Positions 17,675 to 26,829 of a stretch of DNA of 64,000 bases are shown piece by piece. This stretch comes from an uncultured Cellvibrio sp. (lineage in GTDB: Bacteria > Pseudomonadota > Gammaproteobacteria > Pseudomonadales > Cellvibrionaceae): contig CALFXJ010000060.1 in NCBI GenBank assembly GCA_937958105.1, forward strand, positions 159,428 through 223,427, written 5' to 3'. Position 1 is the stretch's first letter. Every line of letters begins with the position of its first letter. The notes below the pieces were generated by a model that was given only the letters and a program-made list of their open reading frames with translations, ran no database searches and was not told where the DNA came from. The position numbers were made by a program, and so were the translations under genes.

Positions 17675-18535
17675 TTATACCGCTGCGCGACGAGTAAACT
17701 TCGCCAGTAATGCTGCCACCTTGTCGCGCATCTCTCGACGATGAATGATCATGTCGATAGCACCATGCTCCAGCAAAAATTCACTGCGCTGGAAGCCCTT
17801 GGGCAGCTTCTGACGGATAGTCTGTTCAATAATATTAGGACCCGCAAACCCTGCTCGCGCGCCTGGTTCCGCCGCATTGATATCACCCAGCAGTGCAAGG
17901 CTTGCAGAAACACCACCGTAAACCGGATCAGTCATAATGGAGATATAAGGCGTACCCTGCATCTTCAAGCGCTCGATGACAGCACTGGTTTTAGCCATCT
18001 GCATCAAGGAGATCAGCGCCTCCTGCATCCGCGCACCACCGGTTGCAGAAAAACAGATCAGCGGAATATTTTCTTCAAGTGCCACTTTAGCTGCACGAGT
18101 AAAACGCTCACCTACCACATATCCCATGGAGCCACCGTGAAATGCAAACTCAAAAGCAACCGCTACAACCGGCATACCTTTAAGCTCGCCTTTCATAGCG
18201 ATCAGCGCATCTTTTTCACCTGTAGTCTTTTGCGCTGCGGTTAAACGTTCCTTATATTTTTTAATATCTTTAAATTTGAGACGATCGATTGGCTCAACCT
18301 CGGTAGCCAGTTCCTTACGGTTATCTTCATCAAGGAAGATATTCAATCGCGTACGTGCACCGATACGTTTGTGGTGGTCACATTTGGGACAGACGTTAAG
18401 ATTTTTTTCCAGCTCAGGCTTGTAAAGAACCGCATCGCACTTTACACATTTTTCCCATAACCCTTCCGGAACTTTAGTGCTGCGCTTACCTTCGGAACGC
18501 ACCACATTAGGAATAATTTTGTCTAACCAACTCAT
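17675..18535 (-). CDS. accD: Acetyl-CoA carboxylase carboxyltransferase, beta subunit
   Basis: AccD pairs with AccA to move carboxyl from biotin to acetyl-CoA, giving malonyl-CoA for fatty-acid synthesis. The N-terminal four-cysteine zinc ribbon is intact (C30, C33, C49, C52) and the crotonase-like domain shows GGSMGYVVGERFTRAAKVA, FSATGGARMQEALISLMQMAKTS, the oxyanion-forming glycines, and GFAGPNIIEQTIRQKLP. Length (286) is typical. It lies between trpA and folC, as in E. coli and pseudomonads. Confidence 0.98.
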   Translation of the reverse strand: MSWLDKIIPNVVRSEGKRSTKVPEGLWEKCVKCDAVLYKPELEKNLNVCPKCDHHKRIGARTRLNIFLDEDNRKELATEVEPIDRLKFKDIKKYKERLTAAQKTTGEKDALIAMKGELKGMPVVAVAFEFAFHGGSMGYVVGERFTRAAKVALEENIPLICFSATGGARMQEALISLMQMAKTSAVIERLKMQGTPYISIMTDPVYGGVSASLALLGDINAAEPGARAGFAGPNIIEQTIRQKLPKGFQRSEFLLEHGAIDMIIHRREMRDKVAALLAKFTRRAAV

Positions 18536-18583
18536 CGGTTGCTTTCTCTCGCTACAGTTTTCGATAAATAAAAAATTTGAGGT

Positions 18584-19393
18584 TTAGCAGTCGTCAAGTG
18601 CACGGCGAATACCGCCGACAATATCACCAACCGCCTGGGCAATTTTTTCCTGGCTTTGATCAGCCATACTTCCCATCTTTTCCACCAGCACGCTGCCGAC
18701 CACCACTCCGTCCGCCAAGGCAGCGATGGCTTTTGCTGTTGCGGGATCTTTGATACCAAATCCCACACAGACCGGCAGATCAGTTAGTTGACCGAATTCG
18801 TCCAGTTTGGCTTTTACCGCAGTTACATCCAGGTGACCCGCACCGGTAACACCTTTGAGCGAGACGTAGTACAGAAAACCGCTGGCGTGACTTGCGATCT
18901 TACGGGCCCGTTCCACAGTCGTTGTCGGCGCAAGCAGGAAGATGTTGTCCAACCCGGAGGCATCCAGCGCCTCCTTCAATACAGCCACTTCTTCCGGGGG
19001 CAGGTCGACGGTAAGCAGTCCGTCTATGCCTGCCTCCGCAGCAGCTTTGGCAAAAGCCTCATACCCAAAGCGCTCTACCGGATTCGCATAGCCCATCAAC
19101 ACCAGCGGCGTGTGATTATTGGTCTTACGGAACTCACGGGCCACCTCAAGAGTAGATTTCAAACTGACATGATGAGCAAGTGCGCGCTCGTGGCCTTGCT
19201 GGATCACCGGCCCTTCGGCCATAGGATCAGAGAAAGGAACACCCAGCTCAATGATATCAACGCCCTGCTCCACCAGTTTGTGCATAGTGGGTAAGGTCGC
19301 TGCCGGGTATGGGTCACCATTGACGATATAAGTTACCAGCGCCTTGCGGCCCTGGGACTTAGCGTGATTCAAGACTTGGGAAATACGACTCAT
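18584..19393 (-). CDS. trpA: Tryptophan synthase alpha chain
   Basis: TrpA cleaves indole-3-glycerol phosphate to indole and glyceraldehyde 3-phosphate, passing indole to TrpB. Residue E49 (DIIELGVPFSDP) is present. At the position of the second catalytic acid, D60 of E. coli, the sequence has Glu (SDPMAEGPVIQ). The phosphate-binding loop GFGIKDPATAKA and the GVVVGS strand are intact. Length 269. It begins 35 bases after the trpB stop. The frame overlapping its 3' end is a shadow. Confidence 0.96.
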   Translation of the reverse strand: MSRISQVLNHAKSQGRKALVTYIVNGDPYPAATLPTMHKLVEQGVDIIELGVPFSDPMAEGPVIQQGHERALAHHVSLKSTLEVAREFRKTNNHTPLVLMGYANPVERFGYEAFAKAAAEAGIDGLLTVDLPPEEVAVLKEALDASGLDNIFLLAPTTTVERARKIASHASGFLYYVSLKGVTGAGHLDVTAVKAKLDEFGQLTDLPVCVGFGIKDPATAKAIAALADGVVVGSVLVEKMGSMADQSQEKIAQAVGDIVGGIRRALDDC

Positions 19394-19428
19394 TAATAGT
19401 TATTCCTGACGGCTGCGCCCGATGGTGA

Positions 19429-20655
19429 TTAAACGGTGATTCCATCGATTCCAGCAACGGTAAGAATATCCTTGTCACCGCGGCCGGAAAGATTGGCAAT
19501 GATAATTTGGTCTTTGCTCATGGTTGGAGCAAGTTTTTCCACATAGGCCAAAGCGTGGCTGGACTCCAGCGCCGGCATAATACCTTCTGTCCGGGTTACT
19601 TTACGGAAGGCAGCCAGCGCTTCATCGTCATTGATTGGCACGTATTTTACCCGGCCGATATCTTTTAGCCAGGAGTGTTCAGGACCTACACCAGGGTAAT
19701 CAAGGCCAGCAGAGACAGAATGAGTCTCAATGATCTGGCCATTTTCATCTTCCATCAGATAAGTACGGTTGCCATGCAGAACACCCGGAACCCCTTTATT
19801 AAGAGGTGCCGCATGCTTGCCGGTCTCGATACCCAGCCCTCCGGCCTCAACACCATACATGGACACTGATTCGTCAGTCAGGAAGGGGTGGAACAAACCA
19901 ATGGCATTCGATCCGCCTCCGACACAGGCTACCAACGCGTCGGGCAGTTTACCGGCCTGAGCCAGACATTGCGCGCGCGCTTCCCGTCCGATAACAGCCT
20001 GGAAGTCCCGCACCAGCTGCGGATAGGGATGAGGACCAGCTACTGTGCCAATGATGTAGAAGGTATCGTCTACGTTAGTGGCCCAGTCGCGCATAGCCTC
20101 ATTCATAGCGTCTTTCAGCGTGCGCGAGCCAGATGTTACGGGGAAAACCTCCGCACCCAACAGCTTCATCCGGTATACGTTCAGAGACTGCCGCTTTACA
20201 TCATCCGCGCCCATGTATACACGACATTTCAGACCCAGTCGGGCCGCTACGGTAGCAGTAGCCACGCCGTGCTGTCCGGCACCAGTTTCCGCAATTACCC
20301 GGCCTTTGCCGGTGAATTTGGCCAGAAGCGCCTGACCAATAGTGTTATTTACCTTATGCGCTCCTGTGTGATTCAAGTCTTCGCGTTTCAGGTATATCTG
20401 CGCACCCCCGAGCTCACGGGTCCAGCGTTCAGCAAAATACAAAGGAGACGGACGCCCGACATAATGGGCCAGATCTTTATCAAACTCCGCTTGGAAATCC
20501 GGATCATCTTTCAGTCGGGAGTAAATAGCATTCAACTCATCCAATGCGTAGATAAGGGTTTCAGAAACAAAACGGCCACCGTACGGACCAAAGTGACCTT
20601 CCGCATTGGGAAATGCGCTGTAATCAATTGTGGAAGACTGCTTGTTTTCACTCAC
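19429..20655 (-). CDS. trpB: Tryptophan synthase beta chain
   Basis: TrpB is the PLP subunit that condenses indole with serine to give tryptophan. The PLP lysine sits in LNHTGAHKVNNTIGQAL, the serine-binding segment in AETGAGQHG, and the phosphate cup in CVGGGSNAIG. The frame opens at an ATG (20679) inside the trpF 3' end, but that ATG has no ribosome site. The GTG at 20655 follows AGGTG by eight bases and lies eight bases past the trpF stop, so I use it (408 residues). Either start leaves the conserved GHFGPYGGRFVSETL intact. The first 15 residues are not conserved. Confidence 0.96.
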   Translation of the reverse strand: MSENKQSSTIDYSAFPNAEGHFGPYGGRFVSETLIYALDELNAIYSRLKDDPDFQAEFDKDLAHYVGRPSPLYFAERWTRELGGAQIYLKREDLNHTGAHKVNNTIGQALLAKFTGKGRVIAETGAGQHGVATATVAARLGLKCRVYMGADDVKRQSLNVYRMKLLGAEVFPVTSGSRTLKDAMNEAMRDWATNVDDTFYIIGTVAGPHPYPQLVRDFQAVIGREARAQCLAQAGKLPDALVACVGGGSNAIGLFHPFLTDESVSMYGVEAGGLGIETGKHAAPLNKGVPGVLHGNRTYLMEDENGQIIETHSVSAGLDYPGVGPEHSWLKDIGRVKYVPINDDEALAAFRKVTRTEGIMPALESSHALAYVEKLAPTMSKDQIIIANLSGRGDKDILTVAGIDGITV

Positions 20656-20662
20656 CGTTTCT

Positions 20663-21292
20663 TCACCTGTTTGAGCCATGACTGGCGTTGATAATAAATT
20701 CTTTTACTTTGGCAGCATCTTTTTTTCCGGGAGCGGACTCTACTCCGCCACTCACGTCAACACCGTAGACACCAGTAAGTTGAATTGCTTCCGCCACGTT
20801 GGCGGGAGTCAATCCTCCTGCGAGAACAATGGGTTGGCTCCCGCCTTGCGGCACTCTGTGCCAGTCAAAGCTTTCACCGGTGCCACCTGGCACACCAGGG
20901 CAGTATGCATCAAGCAATATTGCCGATGCCGAAGGATAATCTGCTATGGCCGACGCGGCTTCCAACTGCGGCCGCATGCGAATAGCTTTCAGATAAGGTC
21001 GATGAAAGGATTCGCAGTAAATACGCGTTTCGTTGCCATGAAACTGCAGGAGATGCAGTGGAACCTGCTCCAACACCCTGTTCACCTCGTGGGGTTCAGC
21101 GTCAACAAACAAACCCGTTACGGTGACGAAGGGACCGACCGCCAGCGCGATTTCGCGGGCGCGCTCCACGTCAACAGCTCGCGGACTTGGAGCATAGAAC
21201 ACCAGACCAATGGCGTCGGCGCCCGCTTCTTGCGCAGCGAGGGCGTCCGATACTGAAGTAATGCCACAAATTTTGACCCTAGTTCGTGCCAC
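20663..21292 (-). CDS. trpF: Phosphoribosylanthranilate isomerase
   Basis: TrpF isomerises phosphoribosylanthranilate to the carboxyphenylamino-deoxyribulose phosphate in tryptophan synthesis. The barrel shows the N-terminal RVKICGIT with the catalytic Cys, AGADAIGLVFY-x-x-SPR, VTVTGLFVDA, LLQFHGNE and a phosphate site at VLAGGLTPANV / GVDVSGGVE. I take the GTG at 21292; the frame opens five codons earlier at a TTG. It stands alone ahead of trpB and trpA; trpD/trpC and trpE are not in the window. Confidence 0.95.
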   Translation of the reverse strand: MARTRVKICGITSVSDALAAQEAGADAIGLVFYAPSPRAVDVERAREIALAVGPFVTVTGLFVDAEPHEVNRVLEQVPLHLLQFHGNETRIYCESFHRPYLKAIRMRPQLEAASAIADYPSASAILLDAYCPGVPGGTGESFDWHRVPQGGSQPIVLAGGLTPANVAEAIQLTGVYGVDVSGGVESAPGKKDAAKVKEFIINASHGSNR

Positions 21293-21378
21293 AATCCAAA
21301 CCGCCAAGAAAATAAAGCGCCGATACTATCAGAAAACTACCGTAAAAACTTTAACTTGCCTGATTTTGGTGCCGTCCG

Positions 21379-22284
21379 TCAAAAATCCTGCAAGCCCGAA
21401 AAACCTCCAACAGGCTCTGCTAAAAACAAGGGCCCAGGGGCGGATTGAGGCAAGCTGAAATGCGCGGGATAGTCCACAGAAACCAGATAAAGACCAAACG
21501 GCCTTGCAGTAACGCCGCCAGCACTGCGGTCTCGGGCGGCAAGAACCTCCGCCACCCAGGATGGCGGAACATCACCAGCGCCTACGGCCATCAGCACTCC
21601 CACAATATTACGCACCATATGGTGTAGAAATGCATTGGCCTGAACTTCCACTATGATCAAATCACCGCGACGGACAATGTGCAGATGATGAATTCTCCGC
21701 ACAGGGCTGCGCGCCTGGCATTGTGAAGCGCGAAATGAGGTAAAGTCATGCTCTCCTACCAGATGGACTGCACCTTCCCGCATCAGCTCCACATCCAGCT
21801 GACGATTTGACCAAGTGACCCGATCATGCATCAGACTTGAATAATGCGCCTGATCTGACAACAGGTAACGGTAGGTCCGGGATAAAGCACTGAAGCGAGC
21901 ATGAAACTGGGGAACAACATCTTTTGCCCAGCGTACTGCGACACTGGGAGGCAAGTGAGCTCGAGTCCCGAGCGCCCAGGCGCGCTCCGGTCGTTTCGCC
22001 AAGGTGTCGAAGTGGACAATCTGGGTTGTAGCGTGAACCCCGGCATCAGTACGTCCGGCACATACCAAGGTGATAGGCTCCGCAGCAATCCTGGACAGTG
22101 CAGACTCCAACGCCTGCTGTACGGTGCTGACGCCGCTGGGCTGAGTTTGAAATCCGTGGAAGTCTGCCCCGTTGTACTCAACCGCCATAGCCACGCGCTG
22201 CATTCCCTCCGGCCAGATTGTATCTCCAACCACCTCGCCGTTACGGGTATATACCTTGCTGAGAGGGACGTAGTTTTCACTCAT
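21379..22284 (-). CDS. truA: tRNA pseudouridine(38-40) synthase
   Basis: TruA makes pseudouridine at positions 38, 39 and 40 in the anticodon arm of many tRNAs. The catalytic aspartate is D80 in CAGRTDAGVHATTQIVHFD, preceded by VEYNGADFHGFQ. The second half carries HLVGEHDFTSFRASQCQARSP and FLHHMVRNIVGVLM. I chose the ATG at 22284 (MSENYVPLSK); the frame runs on upstream into the fimV terminator hairpin, which is unlikely to be translated. The gene follows fimV on the same strand and precedes trpF, as in Pseudomonas. Confidence 0.96.
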   Translation of the reverse strand: MSENYVPLSKVYTRNGEVVGDTIWPEGMQRVAMAVEYNGADFHGFQTQPSGVSTVQQALESALSRIAAEPITLVCAGRTDAGVHATTQIVHFDTLAKRPERAWALGTRAHLPPSVAVRWAKDVVPQFHARFSALSRTYRYLLSDQAHYSSLMHDRVTWSNRQLDVELMREGAVHLVGEHDFTSFRASQCQARSPVRRIHHLHIVRRGDLIIVEVQANAFLHHMVRNIVGVLMAVGAGDVPPSWVAEVLAARDRSAGGVTARPFGLYLVSVDYPAHFSLPQSAPGPLFLAEPVGGFSGLQDF

Positions 22285-22325
22285 GGGCAGTGTCAGTCCA
22301 CATAAAATTAACAGCCATAAAAACA

Positions 22326-22361
22326 ACAAAGCCTCGTGTACCTGGGTACACAAGGCTTTGT
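22326..22361 (-). terminator. Strong hairpin terminator after fimV
   Basis: A near-perfect inverted repeat (ACAAAGCCT-c-GTGTACC / GGTACAC-a-AGGCTTTGT, two-base loop) lies 16 bases beyond the fimV stop, with a T-rich stretch (TTGTTTTTATGG) following on the minus strand. It should separate fimV from truA, so truA and the trp genes probably have their own promoter or depend on read-through. Confidence 0.85.
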
Positions 22362-22376
22362 CAGAGCATCAAAACA

Positions 22377-25316
22377 TCAAGCGTCTAAACTGGAGAGCAG
22401 CCCTTGAGCCTCTTCACGCTGCTGGGCATTACCTTCCTGGACCACTTCGGACAGAATATCCCGAGCACCATCAGTATCACCCATATCAATATAAGCGCGG
22501 GCCAGATCAAGCTTGGTTGCTGCCTCATCCGTATCTGCCAGGAAGTCCAGTTCAGCATCCATATCCGCATCAGACATCGCAGGTTCACCTGCCGGCGCTT
22601 CTTCTGGCTCCTCATTGGCAACACTCGCCAGCGCCTGCTCAAACGCTTCGTCATCCTCGATGTCGAACTCAGCGGATGCCGGTGGAGTCAGCTCATCACC
22701 TAATGCAGCATCGAGATCTGCAAATGCCTGGTCATCGGATTCGCCAAACTCGGCGTCCAGACTCTCCATTTCATGATCCAGCGCTTCCAGATCCAGGCCG
22801 CTCACATCCATATCTGGATTGAAATCGTCAGCATTATCTTCAGCTACTGACGGTGCACTGGGTGCCGCTTCTTGAGCAGGTTCAATGTCATCAAAAGCGA
22901 ACGTGTCTTCTTCGGCAGACTCTGCAGCGGTTTCTTCAAAATCAAAACTGAAGTCATCTTCCTCTACAGCTGGGGCAGCGGACGCCGGAGCCTCAGTTGC
23001 AGAAGGCTCATCCTCAAGCTCGAATGACAATTCTCCGAGGTCATCCTCAAATGACGCAGAGGAAATTTCCGGCGCCGCTTTTACCTCGTCAGAGTCTGAT
23101 AAGAAATCGTCCTCAAGATCCAGAGCGAACTCATCTTCTTCCGCAGCTTCAGGCGATTCATCAAACGACAAGTCGTAACGGGTAGTGGAACTGCCAATGT
23201 CAGCCTCTCGCAAGAGAGCTTCATCAGCCGCGAGCGGTGCGGGCGGCTCGTCCTCCAGGTCCAGATCAAAGCTGAAATCGTCGTCAGTGCTGGTTTCTAC
23301 CGTCTCGGATGACTCACCGAATGAGGCATCATCCAGGCCAAAGTCGAGCGTGTTTTCATCGGCCTGCTCAGGGGCAGCCTCAAAATCCTGCGATGAGATA
23401 GTTAATCCTGCATCGAACTCTCCTGCACCCGGAATGCTTTCACGCCACTCTGCAGCACGCTGCAGTTCCGCATGGTTTGCATCACCTAACAGGCTGGCGT
23501 AGTGCTGATCAAACTTGTCAATATCCTGAGTCTGAGAATAAACCTCCAGCAGTTTCATCCGGATGGGCACAGAGGATGGCTCTTTGGAGAGAGCATTAAG
23601 CAGCATCTCTTCAGCCTGATCAAACTTGCCATAAGCAATGTAGATATCAGCTTCCCCAACTGCATCGCCTGTTTCAGCTTCGGCAGGAACATCATCTTCA
23701 TCAAGCAGCGCCATCTCGGCTTCCGCTTCCTCAAAATGATCTTCCGAGTATTCATCGTTGATGCTGTATTCGTCTTCAACGGCAGGCATGCTGTAGTCGG
23801 AGTTGTATTCCTCCACCACCTCTTCCTCCGCTGCCTGTTCGTTACGGCGGCGAACTAATGCATAAGCTGCAAGCAACAACACCAGCAGACCCGCACCTAT
23901 CCAGATAGCATTATCAACAATATGATCCACTATCGTCTTGGGCTTAGGTGCTGACTGAACAACACGGTTTACATTAGGAGCAGGTTTTGCCTTCTCAGGC
24001 TCGGCTGCCGGAGCTGGTGTGGTCTGCGGGGCTGGCTCTTCCGGAGCGGTTTCTACAGGCTCTGGTGCCACATCTTCAGCGATTGATTCATCAGCCGGAT
24101 CTTCCTGTGGCACAACATCATTATATGTATCGACTTCCGGTTGGGACTCGGCTTCAGCAGCAGTCTGCTGCTGATTGGCTGCCAACTGCATGGCGCGCAG
24201 CTGCTCATTGCTGACATTGACCAGACGCTCCATCGTGTTGATCTGATCTTCGAGATCCCGAATACGGGAATTTAATTCGGCATTCTCCAGACGCGCTTTA
24301 TCCAGCTCTTCCAAGGTAGCAGCGAGCTCGTTTTCCAGACCGCGACTGTTACCGGCATTGCTGCCACTGCCCTGCCCGCTGCCATCGGAATTGCTTCCAG
24401 GTGATGCCAGACGCACCTGTCCGCTCACTTCCTGCGCTTCGCGACGCGTGGCCACTTCACGGCGGGACGCATTAAGCTGGGCGCCCATGGTGTTTTCTGA
24501 CCATGCACGATTTTGTGCCGCCACTTCAGCAACGGCCTCACTACGTGACAATGAGCGAATTTCATCTGCTGAAGGCAAACGCAACACCTGCCCTTTGCGA
24601 AGCAGATTGATGTTGCCATTGATAAATGCATCAGGATTCAAACGCTGGATAGCCAGCATTGTCTGGTGGACAGATAAGCCTCGGTCCGGGCGAACTTCCA
24701 GAGCAATTTTCCATAAAGTCTCATTGCTGCCCACGGGTCCATACGAGTCAGCTCCAGAGCGCCGGCCGCCGGATGCTGGAACTTCGGAGCGGGATTCTGT
24801 CTGAGCAACTGACGAACTGGTCCGTGCCGGTGTCTGTGCGGCGGTACTGGTACGGGGCTGAGCAATGGTTTGTGGATAGGATGTAGCAGACTCAACTGGC
24901 GTTGATGGGGTATCTGCGAAGGTCGGCAGATCCATCAACAAGGTATATTCCCGCAGGAGACGACCACTCGGCCAACGGGCTTCAACGAGAAAGTTCAGAA
25001 AGGGTTCGCGGACAGGATTGCGCGAAGAAAGACGAACGACGGCACCACCAGGTTCATTCAGCAGAACCTCAAACTCCAGCTCCGTATAGAAGTAGAGGCG
25101 CTCAACACCGTTACGCTCAAAATCAGCGGGTGAGCCAAGACCGACAATAATCTGTTCAGGACTAAGGTCCCGGATATCGAGCAATCTGATCTCAGCCTCC
25201 AACGGCTGATTCAGTGCGGAATTTAATTTGATTTCTCCTAACCCCAAGGCACTGGCGTAATTTGCCAAAGCTACAACGGCAAATCCACAGACCCCTACCA
25301 GTTTTCGAAGATGCAT
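22377..25316 (-). CDS. fimV: FimV-type motility and pilus-assembly hub protein
   Basis: A 979-residue inner-membrane protein related to Pseudomonas FimV, which binds peptidoglycan, organises type IV pilus secretin assembly and polar proteins, and affects cyclic AMP signalling. It has a signal sequence (1-25), a conserved FimV N-terminal domain (LGEIKLNSALNQPLEAEIRL), a LysM-like segment near 195-250 (SNETLWKIALEVRP ... LLRKGQVLRLP), a coiled coil (about 325-385), a transmembrane helix near 480 (NAIWIGAGLLVLLLAAYAL), a very acidic cytoplasmic region with repeated FSFDxE/DFSFDL blocks, and the C-terminal TPR-like FimV domain (LDLARAYIDMGDTDGARDIL). The start follows the strong signal sequence. 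Confidence 0.94.
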   Translation of the reverse strand: MHLRKLVGVCGFAVVALANYASALGLGEIKLNSALNQPLEAEIRLLDIRDLSPEQIIVGLGSPADFERNGVERLYFYTELEFEVLLNEPGGAVVRLSSRNPVREPFLNFLVEARWPSGRLLREYTLLMDLPTFADTPSTPVESATSYPQTIAQPRTSTAAQTPARTSSSVAQTESRSEVPASGGRRSGADSYGPVGSNETLWKIALEVRPDRGLSVHQTMLAIQRLNPDAFINGNINLLRKGQVLRLPSADEIRSLSRSEAVAEVAAQNRAWSENTMGAQLNASRREVATRREAQEVSGQVRLASPGSNSDGSGQGSGSNAGNSRGLENELAATLEELDKARLENAELNSRIRDLEDQINTMERLVNVSNEQLRAMQLAANQQQTAAEAESQPEVDTYNDVVPQEDPADESIAEDVAPEPVETAPEEPAPQTTPAPAAEPEKAKPAPNVNRVVQSAPKPKTIVDHIVDNAIWIGAGLLVLLLAAYALVRRRNEQAAEEEVVEEYNSDYSMPAVEDEYSINDEYSEDHFEEAEAEMALLDEDDVPAEAETGDAVGEADIYIAYGKFDQAEEMLLNALSKEPSSVPIRMKLLEVYSQTQDIDKFDQHYASLLGDANHAELQRAAEWRESIPGAGEFDAGLTISSQDFEAAPEQADENTLDFGLDDASFGESSETVETSTDDDFSFDLDLEDEPPAPLAADEALLREADIGSSTTRYDLSFDESPEAAEEDEFALDLEDDFLSDSDEVKAAPEISSASFEDDLGELSFELEDEPSATEAPASAAPAVEEDDFSFDFEETAAESAEEDTFAFDDIEPAQEAAPSAPSVAEDNADDFNPDMDVSGLDLEALDHEMESLDAEFGESDDQAFADLDAALGDELTPPASAEFDIEDDEAFEQALASVANEEPEEAPAGEPAMSDADMDAELDFLADTDEAATKLDLARAYIDMGDTDGARDILSEVVQEGNAQQREEAQGLLSSLDA

Positions 25317-25665
25317 AGGACTATCCTTTTATTATCTCCCCTGGTTTAAGCACCGGACAGGGATGGCAATATTTTTCGATCAGAAATTAACCGGTTACTT
25401 AAACCTGGATTTTGTATGCAGAGGTTATAAAACCTCGAATATATCTTCACTATCTTTCGTAAGTATTCATTATAAATAGCTTTTTATCAACAGTTCCGCG
25501 CCTTTCAAGCGGTTCCGCTGGCATATTTTTAGTCTTTTTTTGCCATATTCCACAAAAATAATCGGTAGATTTCACCGCCCTCTTAATAAGAAAAAACCTC
25601 TTTATAAAAAAAAGCCCCGATTCTACATGAGAATCGGGGCGCCGTTTTGATAAAGATTTCTCTTA
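25317..25665. other. AT-rich gap between asd and fimV (349 bases)
   Basis: No gene is visible. It holds the asd terminator at its right end, a perfect small palindrome GAGGTT-ATAA-AACCTC at 25421-25436, and AT-rich sequence that presumably carries the minus-strand fimV promoter. No clear -35/-10 pair was found by eye. Confidence 0.6.
25605..25645 (-). terminator. Intrinsic terminator of asd
   Basis: An 11-base-pair stem, GCCCCGATTCT (25614-25624) and AGAATCGGGGC (25630-25640), with a five-base loop. On the minus strand it is followed by eight Ts (plus-strand A-run at 25606-25613). It lies 25 bases beyond the asd stop, so it ends the asd transcript before fimV. Confidence 0.95.
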
Positions 25666-26775
25666 TCAGGCTTCCTTCAGTATCCGCAACATACGACGCA
25701 ACGGCTCTGCAGCACCCCATAATAACTGGTCGCCAACGGTGAAAGCTGAGAGGTATTGCGGCCCCATGTTCATCTTGCGGAGACGCCCTACCGGGATAGA
25801 TAAGGTACCTGTCACAGCTGTCGGCGTTAAATCGCGCAGACTAGCGTCGCGCTCATTTGGTACAACTTTAGCCCATTGGTTGGCTTCTGCCAGCATAGAT
25901 TCGATATCTGCAATGGGAACATCCTTATTTAACTTGATGGTGAGTGCCTGGCTATGGCAACGCATGGAGCCAATACGGACACAGAGACCATCAACAGGGA
26001 TAGGATTATTGCTCCGCCCGAGGATCTTGTTGGTCTCAACCTGACCTTTCCATTCCTCTTTGCTCTGCCGGCTTTCCAGCTGCTTATCGATGTAGGGCAG
26101 TAGACTGCCAGCCAGAGGATGACCGAAATTGTCACGAGGGAATGCCGAATCACGCATGGTTTCAGCAACCTGGCGGTCAATCTCAAGGATGGCCGAAGCC
26201 GGATCGGCCAGTTTTTCAGCTACAGACGCATGAATGGCTCCCATCTGGCTGATCAGCTCACGCATATTCTGAGCACCAGCACCAGATGCTGCCTGGTATG
26301 TCATTGACGAAACCCACTCCACCAGTCCAGCACGGAATAAACCACCCAGTCCCATCAGCATAAGGCTGACAGTACAATTACCACCGATGTAATTTTTGAC
26401 ACCTGCAGCAATGCCATTTTTGATTACATCAAGGTTAACGGGATCAAGAATAATAAGAGAGTCTTTGTCCATCCGAAGACTGGAGGCTGCATCAATCCAA
26501 TACCCTTGCCAGCCTTCGTTACGCAGTTTGGGGAATACCTCATTGGTGTAATCTCCACCCTGACAGGTAACGATGGCATCCAGTTGCTTCAACTCATTAA
26601 TCGAGAACGCATCCTTGAGTGCAGGCAGGCCGGAAGCCACAGCCGGAGCAGCACCGCCAACGTTTGATGTGGTGAAAAACACCGGCTCGATATCAGCGAA
26701 ATCATTCTCCGCCTGCATGCGGTCCATCAATACAGACCCAACCATGCCACGCCAACCTACAAAACCTACTCTCAT
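25666..26775 (-). CDS. asd: Aspartate-semialdehyde dehydrogenase
   Basis: Asd reduces aspartyl phosphate to aspartate semialdehyde, the branch point to lysine, threonine, methionine and diaminopimelate. It has the NADP-binding start VGFVGWRGMVGSVLMDRM, the catalytic Cys134 in GGNCTVSLML, and the catalytic His region RIGSMRCHSQALT. Length (369) is that of the gram-negative class. No second asd/usg copy lies between it and fimV, whereas P. aeruginosa has one there. Transcription ends at the hairpin downstream. The leuB gene lies 54 bases upstream. Confidence 0.98.
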   Translation of the reverse strand: MRVGFVGWRGMVGSVLMDRMQAENDFADIEPVFFTTSNVGGAAPAVASGLPALKDAFSINELKQLDAIVTCQGGDYTNEVFPKLRNEGWQGYWIDAASSLRMDKDSLIILDPVNLDVIKNGIAAGVKNYIGGNCTVSLMLMGLGGLFRAGLVEWVSSMTYQAASGAGAQNMRELISQMGAIHASVAEKLADPASAILEIDRQVAETMRDSAFPRDNFGHPLAGSLLPYIDKQLESRQSKEEWKGQVETNKILGRSNNPIPVDGLCVRIGSMRCHSQALTIKLNKDVPIADIESMLAEANQWAKVVPNERDASLRDLTPTAVTGTLSIPVGRLRKMNMGPQYLSAFTVGDQLLWGAAEPLRRMLRILKEA

Positions 26776-26829
26776 GTCTGTTCTCTCTGAATTACTAATT
26801 AGCAGTTGATATATCTGTGTATCGTTCCA

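Noticed and set aside
22513..23502. Serine-rich plus-strand open frames across fimV
   Set aside because: They mirror the acidic Asp/Glu/Ser codons of FimV; low complexity, and no ribosome site.
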